Of a stretch of 64,000 nucleotides of DNA, positions 56,156 to 64,000 are shown piece after piece. Origin of the DNA: Prorocentrum cordatum. Lineage: Eukaryota; Sar; Dinophyceae; Prorocentrales; Prorocentraceae. Below the pieces are notes generated by a model. The model saw nothing but the letters and a program-made list of their open reading frames with translations. It was not told where the DNA came from and did not search any database. The stretch covers positions 153,501 through 217,500 of the forward strand of contig CAUYUJ010015293.1 of NCBI GenBank assembly GCA_963575745.1, given 5' to 3'. The stretch's first letter is position 1, and each line of letters opens with the position of its first letter. Both the position numbers and the translations under genes were made by a program.

Positions 56156-59100
56156 GGCGCGGCGGGCCACGGAGCTCGCTCTGGGAGTCGTGGTGGCGCC
56201 AACGAACGCCGCGGCCAACTCCTTCTTCTGCCAGTTGAAGCTGGCCGCCTGCACGGAGGACTCGCCGGTGTAGCCGAGCTTCTCCTTCCAGCCAGGGTAG
56301 ATCTGGTCCGCATCCTTCTGGAATGTCAAGAAGGCGCCCTTGAGCTCCTCGTGCGTCTTCGCGTACTCGACGACGCCGTCCGACAGGCTCACGTCGCCGT
56401 AGGTGCCTGCCTTCCACAACTTCCACGACTCCTCGCCCTGGGCGCACGAGATCGCTCCCTGCTTCGGCCCGTCCTTGTGCCCGAAAGCCCCACCGCCGGC
56501 CGTCAGGATCACGTTCGAGTGCCCCAGATTCTCGAAGAACGCAGGCAGCCGCAGGGCGTTCATGCCACCAGAGATGATCGGGGTGGTCTGCTTCATGCCC
56601 TCCCACTCCTGGCGGTAGTACGGGCCGTCGGCGACGTCGTCCTGCAGCATGAAGCCGATGTTCTTATCCGATGCATCGCCCTCCATCTTGCCGAAGCTCA
56701 TCGTGCCCGTGTGGATGCCGCTGGCACCGATGACGCGCGACAGCTTGGTGTGCACGAAGGCGGTGTACCCACGCTGCGTCTGCGGGCTGGTAACTGCGCC
56801 GTGGCCAGCGCGGTGGTAGTGCAGAAACTGCTTCGGGAAGTTGCGGCGCGCAACGGTCACCGCAGTGCCGCCAGCCACGTATCCGTCGACCAAAAAGGCG
56901 CAATTCTCCGCCATCGGGCCCATCTGATTCAGGATGTACTTGGCACGCGCGATCATCTCGTTCGGGTCGTCCGCCGTGATGTTGGCGGAGAAGAGCTTGC
57001 CCTGGCCCGTTTCCTCCTGAGCCGCGCGCATGGCCTTCACGACTTCGGGGATGCACTCGTTCATTTGGCAAACGTCTGGTTGCCCTGCGGCTCGTCGTTC
57101 TTGATGAAGTCGCCGCCCTGCCAGAAGCCATAGCACGCCTGGCCGAAGGGCTTCGGCTGCAAGCCGAGCTTGGGCTTAATGATGGTGCCGACCACCAGGC
57201 CACCGCCGACCGTGCCGCGGCCCAGGATGCGCCACATGTCGATCACGCAGCACGACGGCCCGTCGAACAGGCGCAGGTACTGCGGCGGGAAGTAGATATC
57301 GTAGATCTTGCCGTACTCCACGTCACCCATACCCTGGTTGTTCCCGATGCTGAGAGTCAGCACGGAACACATCATTGCGCGGCCATCAGTGATGTTGCGG
57401 TCGAACAAAGCCGTCGGGTAGGCGATCTTCATCTCTTCGTTCTCCGGGTCAATGTAGTAAACGAGTGCGTCCACAGTCTTGGTGAAGTCGTCGGTGGTGC
57501 ACACGTTCACGTTCGTGCCAGTGGAGGACTCCGCCGCGAAGTGCGCCGCCGTGGCCAGATAGTCGTAACCCGCTTTAGGCTTCATGATGTAGGCCACCAG
57601 CACGTGCTGGCCGTTCTTGATCAGGTCCTCCTCCGTCAGCGAGAGGTCCGCGTAGCGGCTCGACTGGTCCAGGGCGCGGCGGGCCACGGAGCTCGCTCTG
57701 GGAGTCGTGGTGGCGCCAACGAACGCCGCGGCCAACTCCTTCTTCTGCCAGTTGAAGCTGGCCGCCTGGACGGAGGACTCGCCGGTGTAGCCGAGCTTCT
57801 CCTTCCAGCCAGGGTAGATCTGGTCCGCATCCTTCTGGAACGTCAAGAAGGCGCCCTTGAGCTCCTCGTGCGTCTTCGCGTACTCGACGACGCCGTCCGA
57901 CAGGCTCACGTCGCCGTAGGTGCCTGCCTTCCACAACTTCCACGACTCCTCGCCCTGGGCGCACGAGATCGCGCCCTGCTTCGGCCCGTCCTTGTGCCCG
58001 AAAGCCCCACCGCCGGCCGTCAGGATCACGTTCGAGTGCCCCAGATTCTCGAAGAACGCAGGCAGCCGCAGGGCGTTCATGCCACCCGAGATGATCGGGG
58101 TGGTCTGCTTCATGCCCTCCCACTCCTGGCGGTAGTACGGGCCGTCGGCGACGTCGTCCTGCAGCATGAAGCCGATGTTCTTGTCCGAAGCATCGCCCTC
58201 CATCTTGCCGAAGCTCATCGTGCCCGTGTGGATGCCGCTGGCACCGATGACGCGCGACAGCTTGGTGTGCACGAAGGCGGTGTACCCACGCTGCGTCTGC
58301 GGGCTGGTAACTGCGCCGTGGCCAGCGCGGTGGTAGTGCAGAAACTGCTTCGGGAAGTTGCGGCGCGCAACGGTCACCGCAGTGCCGCCAGCCACGTATC
58401 CGTCGACCAAAAAGGCGCAATTCTCCGCCATCGGGCCCATCTGATTCAGGATGTACTTGGCACGCGCGATCATCTCGTTCGGGTCGTCCGCCGTGATGTT
58501 GGCGGAGAAGAGCTTCCCCTGGCCCGTTTCCTCCTGGGCCGCGCGCATGGCCTTCACGACTTCGGGGATGCACTCGTTCATTTGGCAAAACGTCTGGTTG
58601 CCCTGCGGCTCGTCGTTCTTGATGAAGTCGCCGCCCTGCCAGAAGCCATAGCACGCCTGGCCGAAGGGCTTCGGCTGCAAGCCGAGCTTGGGCTTAATGA
58701 TGGTGCCGACCACCAGGCCACCGCCGACCGTGCCGCGGCCCAGGATGCGCCACATGTCGATCACGCAGCACGACGGCCCGTCGAACAGGCGCAAATACTG
58801 CGGCGGGAAGTAGATATCGTAGATCTTGCCGTACTCGACGTCACCCATACCCTGGTTGTTCCCGATGCTGAGAGTCAGCACGGAACACATCATTGCGCGG
58901 CCATCAGTGATGTTGCGATCGAACAAAGCCGTCGGGTAGGCGATCTTCATCTCTTCGTTCTCCGGGTCAATGTAGTAAACGAGTGCGTCCACAGTCTTGG
59001 TGAAGTCGTCGGTGGTGCACACGTTCACGTTCGTGCCAGTGGAGGACTCCGCCGCGAAGTGCGCCGCCGTGGCCAGATAGTCGTAACCCGCCTTGGGTTT

Positions 59101-59529
59101 CATGATGTAGGCCACCAGCACGTGCTGGCCGTTCTTGATCAGTTCCTCCTCCGTCAGCGAGAGGTCCGCGTAGCGGCTCGACTGGTCCAGGGCGCGGCGG
59201 GCCACGCTGGCGCGTGGCTCGCGGACCGGGACGACGGACGCGGCCTGGCCAGCCGCCAGCTTGTTTGCGCGACCGCGGCGCTTGGACCCCACGGCCGCGG
59301 CGAGGGCGGCGCCGGCCGCCGGCGCCGCCAGCGCCGCCGCTCCCCCCGAGGGGCCCGGCTGGGCGCGTGTGGCCCCGCGAAGGGCTGGGGCGGATGACGC
59401 CTGAACCAGCTCCTCGGTGGCCGAGCTGGGAGCTCCCTGTCCCTGCGAGGATGCGAAGGACGGGCCTGGCTTCAGGCAGGCGGCGGCCGCCAGGCCGGCA
59501 GCGGCCGCGAGGGAAGCGCGCTGGGCCAT
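54692..59529 (-). CDS. rbcL: Form II RuBisCO large-subunit polyprotein, three tandem units, plastid-targeted
   Basis: Form II RuBisCO fixes CO2 on ribulose bisphosphate; peridinin dinoflagellates encode it in the nucleus as a polyprotein cut into L subunits. The start is the ATG at 59527-59529 ([20 protein letters not shown]). A roughly 113-residue presequence has a signal-peptide-like hydrophobic stretch (about 5-18) and a second one (about 62-80), the usual bipartite plastid signal. Three units of 1518 nt follow, starting [15 protein letters not shown]. Each carries [20 protein letters not shown] (carbamylated Lys), [15 protein letters not shown] and [10 protein letters not shown], so all active-site motifs are intact. 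No introns. A one-base deletion at 57070-57072 in unit 2 breaks the frame: the first part ends at 57061 after 822 residues; the remaining frame runs to TGA at 54692-54694. Confidence 0.97.
56156..57672 (-). repeat. rbcL: RuBisCO unit 2, frameshifted
   Basis: 1517 nt: one A is missing from the CAAAACG run (57070-57072 has AAA; units 3 and 1 have AAAA at 55552-55555 and 58587-58590). Otherwise nearly identical to the other units. Confidence 0.95.
57673..59190 (-). repeat. rbcL: RuBisCO unit 1 (N-terminal)
   Basis: 1518 nt, intact. Differs by TEEELIKNG where units 2 and 3 have TEEDLIKNG. The inter-unit linker is [20 protein letters not shown], the likely cleavage region. Confidence 0.95.
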
Positions 59530-59582
59530 GCTGGTGATGCTGCCCGCGCGTGCGACGAGGCCCGAGGCAGCCGGCACAAAAC

Positions 59583-59600
59583 GAGCCAAAATTGCTGCGG
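59583..59600 (-). other. Relict spliced-leader-like sequence at the RuBisCO 5' end
   Basis: Reads CCGCAGCAATTTTGGCTC against the dinoflagellate spliced leader CCGTAGCCATTTTGGCTC: 16 of 18 identical, including ATTTTGGCTC. It lies 54 nt before the RuBisCO ATG, a typical leader-to-start distance. Confidence 0.65.
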
Positions 59601-59890
59601 GAGCCTTCTGTTGGCCGTCTTGGGGGCTTTGGGGGCCCTCTTGAAGCTCATCTTGGGCATCTTTGGGTGACCTTGGACCGTTTCGGAGCTCCGTGGAACC
59701 GTCCTGGCGGCGATGTTGGGCCGGAAGCAGCCGCAGGAGCAGAGAGCATCGTGAATGTTTGGTCGGCGGGGACGCCCAGTGGGGAACTCATGCACGGGGG
59801 TGTGGTGTCGACAGGCGGGCTCCCCGGCGCACCACGTAGTCGGAAAGGGTAGCTGGGAACAAAATCACGCCAGATTTCCTGGGCCTAGGC
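59601..59890. other. RuBisCO upstream flank
   Basis: Contains an inverse CCCAAGAGGC-like field (59620-59700). No TATA-like element assigned. Confidence 0.5.
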
Positions 59891-60052
59891 TCAGGTCGGG
59901 CATGTCCTCCTACAGGCGGATTCTGGAAGAAATCATAAACACAGTCAGAACACAGTCAAGCACACAATCCAATCATGCCAGAAACATCCTCCTTGGACTA
60001 TCCTCTGACTCTTCACAAGTCTTCCAACTGTAGAGGGACACGCCCGACTGAA
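59891..60052. mobile_element. MITE family C, copy 4, upstream of RuBisCO
   Basis: Ends TCAGGTCGGGCATGTCCTCC and inverse GGGACACGCCCGACTGAA; flanking 8-mers GCCTAGGC (59883-59890) and GCCTAGGG (60053-60060) match at 7 of 8. Confidence 0.85.
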
Positions 60053-60334
60053 GCCTAGGGAGGTCATGGCCAGGAGCGGCGTGGGTGTGCAACTCCCTCG
60101 GGCGCGCGCAAACATGGATCGGCTCTGGCGCGCGGTCGCCGCATCCATGGATCGGGAGAGGCGCCTTCCCCCGCATGCGGCCGGTGCCGCCTCGTTCGGT
60201 GGCGGAGGTCCGCGATTTCCCATGGAAGCGGGCCCGTCGCCAATCCACGCCCCCTTGATCCACATTTGCGATCGCCTGGCTCTCGGGCGCGGTCTAACCG
60301 ACCCCTGCTGTGATCCTGCGACCCTCCTCGGTTC

Positions 60335-60365
60335 TTCCTCCTGTAGAGGGACACGCCCGACTAGA
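60335..60365. mobile_element. MITE family C, single terminal end
   Basis: CTCCTGTAGAGGGACACGCC followed by CGACTAGA matches the right end of copy 4; no clear left end. Confidence 0.6.
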
Positions 60366-60953
60366 GCCCAGGGCTGGCATGGCCAAGGGCGGTCTGACCG
60401 ACCCTGCCGTGAGGGGCCTCTGGCGCGACGGCGCCCCCACCCTCGCGGCGCTCTTCTCTGGCCGCCTGCCCCCACGCCCTGACAGGGGGCAGCAGGAGGC
60501 ACGTCGGCACGAGCAGAATTAAACTCTCAGGTCCAGCATCGGGTCGGTTTCTAACTCATGGCTTTGCCGATCGGCGCGGGCCCTCGCCCCCCCCCCCCCC
60601 CCGGAGCAGATCTTGGCAATTTTTAGCGCCTGTTTCGAGCAGGTGGAGTCTCCCCCGTAGGACGCACCGCTGAAAGCAGTGGCATTAAGCAGAGGTCCAG
60701 ATCCAGAACCCCCCCCCCTCCCCCTCCCTTCCGCCCAATGTCGAAACGCCGAATAAGAAAACGTCCACAAAAACATGCTCGTGCCGATTCCTTCCCCAAA
60801 CAAAAAGAGAAGGGGTCGTCACGGAAGGGGCTGGTCTGCCAGGGGCAGGCCAGGCCGCTCCCGAAGGCAACGATCGCCCGCTCTTCAGTCGCCGGACCGT
60901 TCGGTACCGGCCGACTCTGGGGACATAAAAAAAGCTACGGTTGATACCACTAT
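60366..60953. other. Nothing recognised
   Basis: GC-rich intergenic DNA with C-runs at 60585-60605 and 60708-60722. The segment 60720-60770 (CCGCCCAATGTCGAAACGCC, inverse) is shared with 37225-37265. Confidence 0.5.
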
Positions 60954-61120
60954 GGTGAGGGCATGGGATAAGGAGCACATTGTGTAAGGGATCCAGGGTC
61001 TGGAAGCTGGTGGAACTCCAATCGTAGATTGACCATGGATATCGCCGCCGCCCTCGTCAGACAGGGAATCCTCCAGCTTCGGAAGCCTCTTGGGCACATT
61101 CCTTAACCAACGCCCCCACC
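60954..61120. mobile_element. Inverted-repeat element family E, copy 2
   Basis: Ends GGTGAGGGCATGGGATAAGG and the inverse of TTAACCAACGCCCCCACC; inner CCAGGGTCTGGAAGC and TGGAACTCCAA as in 24398-24564. Confidence 0.7.
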
Positions 61121-64000
61121 GCACCGCCCCTCCCGGGCTATTTCCCGGGGGTCGCTCTGACCAACTTGTCGGGGAGAATCAAGCTGTAGCGTTGTGGATG
61201 CCACGACAATGGACACCCTAACAGTCCTATCATCGAATTAAAAAGTGGTTTAAAATGTAGGCAAATGTCCTGAATGTGTTTGCAGCATGTTTTTTTGTGT
61301 TGCTTCCCTATTTTATACAGTTTCAGCACATTTTCCAGACATCTGGAAATTACTTGGCAACACGCTTCCTCTCCATTGATCGACTTCCACAACTGTAGCG
61401 ACGAGGGCTCTCCTGGACGAGCAGCGGAATCGGTTATCTTTTCCTCCTCTGAGATTTTGGGCCACTGGCGGCGGTCAACTTTGAACGCCCGCGGGACACG
61501 ACGCGAGCCTGCCGTGCTCTGCCGTGTGTGTGTGTGTGTGCACGGCTCTGGCGGCCCCAAAACGGTGCGAGGGCAGACCCTGCGGTGACCTCGACATCCC
61601 AAGAGACCCCGCCGCACGGCCCACTACCGCACGGTTTTGGGACCCTGGAGGCCCCGGTCCACTCGCCCGAAGCATCCTCGGAGAACGGCCCGAGCCCCCA
61701 CTGTCTCGCCACTCTGGCACACCCTCGAACCGTTCGTTCCTGGGCCATGGCGCGGGTCTCCGGCGGCCGTGCGGGACGATCCGCGCACCGCCAGAACGCC
61801 CTCGGCGACGCGCAGCTACTGGAACGCATCCCGAGGCAGGAAAACCCCCAGGAACCGACGACAATGTGTTGAAAGCCCCTAAATCCACACCAACCGCCAC
61901 GCGGTCACCCCGAATCCCCTCTGACTCACCGCGCAGTGTGGTCACCGCCCCCCAGGAGGAAGAGGAGGAGGAGGAGGAGGAGGAAGAGGAGGATGAGGAG
62001 CCAAGAGGATCCTCCATGCCTTCATCATCTATCTCGTAGTCCTCTCAAGGATGAGGTCCACAGCATCCTCAGCCCTCCAGGCTTGGAGTTGCAGCCAATC
62101 TCGGAGCGACAGGACTGCCACTAGGAGTTTACGGACATGCAGGTCGCAACACTAGTCATATATCATCGCCTCCGCCGCCAGCAGTTGTTGCTCCGAGCCC
62201 AGAGTTGGCACAATTGGATGGACAGATGACACAGATGCTGAACATGACGCAGGCAATCGTATCACGATCTCAAAAACATCATAATGCTACTTACTGCAAC
62301 GACGGGCGAATAGATGCTCAAATCTACTACGGTGAGTCCGACAGGTGCTGCTGCTGCGCTTCCTATTGGATCGGCAGTGGACCCCCCGCGTCCCGTGATC
62401 AAAGGAGTCGAGACGCGAGCAGAACCTACAACCCCTACGACAGGGGTATCACCGACAGTGATTGCAGCATCCCATCAGCCAGTGGACGCCTCAGTGACGC
62501 CGTCAGTTCCAACACCTCCAACGATCAAAGCTCACCAGTGCATTCCAAGATGTGCGCTTTGCGCCTGTGGAGATAACGCCTCCGACCCATAGTCGTGGAC
62601 CGGAATCGCCAGGCATGTCTGCCCGTTTGCCTACCCCACCACCAGCGCAGCCGTCTCCGCCGACACGGATGTCCTCACCTGCGATAGATGGGCCCAGTCT
62701 GGCTCCGCATCGGACGCCAGAGCCCAAAGTCACCATGGCGGCTGTGACAGTACCAGTGCCGGAGGATGGACAGGAATTGAGGCAGGAATGATTAAACCAC
62801 TTGGACCAGAGTCAAGCATCTCGCCCCCTCAGCCCTTCAGGCATGGCGAACCGAAGGAAGAGGACGGCAAGTACAACCCCCGTCGACCTCGTTCACGAAT
62901 GCGCCAGTGGAGATTCCGTCACAGTCCCAGCTGTCAGCGAGTGAGGTACAGGAGGAGGCCAAGATCGAGGCTGGTCGCTCCGCCAAGGACTAGGGGAACG
63001 ACTAAGTTCCGAGTCAACCCATGCGATTACTGGCTGGGTCTGAGCAGTAGAAGAAAGCATCCTCAGTGCAAAGGTAAGCTTCCCACCCCGAACAAGAGTA
63101 GCCTCAGGTTCCTCCCGCAGAGGGTTCACTTACATCGTCAGCGTTCCCTTGCTTGTTCTCATGTTTGCTTCCACACCTTTGGAGAATTCGATAACTGGGG
63201 AAACCCTATTGCTTTTTGTTTGTGATTTTCGCTGCGCCAGGTACGTGCGAATTCCTGAATTCGTCTGCTGCGATGCACGTCCCACTTCCTCGGAAACTTG
63301 GTTGACTGCCCCAGGGCTTGATGTGCGTCGCAGACTTTAAGGAACCAACTGTGATGACCCCCCCGCCTAGCTCCGCTCAGTCGGGACACCGTGCCGGAGA
63401 GAGCCCCCCGCCCCCCTGCAGTGCCAGCGCATTCCTTGGGGGGCGGAGGGCGAGGAGCTTCAGGGGAGGGTCTGCCTCCACACCTAGAGATGGTCGGCGT
63501 TGTGTTCCTGTCGCCACAGCGTCGGGTAACCACGCTGACAGCTCAAGCCGCACGCCGCCACTGCCCATCGGTGAACACAGTCGCGCAAGAGCTGCATTCT
63601 CATCTCCTGTGCCCCTGCACGTTGGGGCGATGGACAAACCGAAGTGGCATGCCACTGGCAGCGCCAACCAATATACTTGCGGCCTGGCCTCGTGCTGCTG
63701 CTGCTGTTTCGAAAGTCCAGGTCTCATTTTTTCACTGCAGTGAACGGTCAAGTCTTTAGTTGTTCAAAGGGAACTCCGATCCCTATTCTTTCTTTGCTGA
63801 CATGGCTTTAGCAGCTGTGCAACCTTGGGGATGTGTGTGGTTGGGCCCACTCCTCGTCGCTTGTTCTCACTTGTGCGAACCTGGATGTCAGTTGCGCGGC
63901 ACAAGGAGTGGCGCCTTCTCGGGCCAAGCAGACGTCAACTAATCTTGGCAACACCTACACCAAAGTCAGAGCTCGGTGTCCGCATGTTCCCTCTATTCTG
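61121..64000. other. Unassigned right end of the window
   Basis: A GGA tract lies at 61958-62000. At 62314-62790 (+) Pro/Thr-rich frames (VSPTVIAASHQPVDASVTPS; SARLPTPPPAQPSPPTRMSS) resemble linker regions of retroelement polyproteins but change frame and hold stops. At 63580-63740 (+) one frame reads MDKPKWHATGSANQYTCGLA then a Cys run. No family assigned. Confidence 0.35.

Noticed and set aside
54665-59397. Very long plus-strand open frames opposite RuBisCO (54665-57133 and 57541-59397)
   Set aside because: They are antisense shadows of the GC-rich RuBisCO units and repeat with the same 1518-nt period.
57587-59589. Start of the RuBisCO frame at 59589
   Set aside because: That codon is TTG and lies within the spliced-leader-like sequence; the first ATG is at 59527-59529.
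62205-62800. Pro/Thr-rich frames as a retrotransposon polyprotein
   Set aside because: No protease, integrase or reverse-transcriptase motif and repeated frame changes; composition alone is not enough.

Overview
This window looks like nuclear DNA of a peridinin-plastid dinoflagellate. The evidence is a nucleus-type tandem polyprotein gene for form II RuBisCO with a secretory-type plastid presequence, splice sites dominated by GA and GC donors with acceptors followed by G, spliced-leader-like sequence at a gene 5' end, GC-rich DNA, and very large simple-sequence arrays. I cannot name the species; large introns plus polyprotein RuBisCO would suit a large-genome genus such as Prorocentrum (inference).

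All recognisable genes lie on the minus strand, so the window reads as one unidirectional cluster from right to left. At 54692-59529 is the RuBisCO polyprotein gene: intronless, three tandem units of 1518 nt, with a one-base deletion in the middle unit. At about 49975-51180 is a decayed non-LTR retrotransposon 3' region. At 6427-39978 is a class C flavodiiron protein gene that I rebuilt by hand from 12 exons totalling 1795 nt, spread over 33.5 kb. All phases agree and the flavodiiron alignment has no gap. At 194-1105 is a two-exon Mpv17/PMP22-family membrane protein gene.

The rest is intron or intergenic DNA filled with microsatellites (GGA/CTC, GTC, GAT, CAA, a 2.3 kb CCATTR hexamer array), longer tandem repeats (99 bp, about 83 bp, about 82 bp), and several families of short inverted-repeat elements. 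Two of these families (A and B) coincide exactly with spliced introns in conserved genes. A third (C) makes clean 8-bp target duplications. I read these as introner-type elements, and they are the most interesting system in the window.

Functionally, RuBisCO (carbon fixation) and a flavodiiron protein (O2 photoreduction at the acceptor side of photosystem I) are both plastid photosynthesis proteins; Mpv17 is an organelle-membrane protein. Sharing a strand probably reflects dinoflagellate gene organisation rather than an operon.
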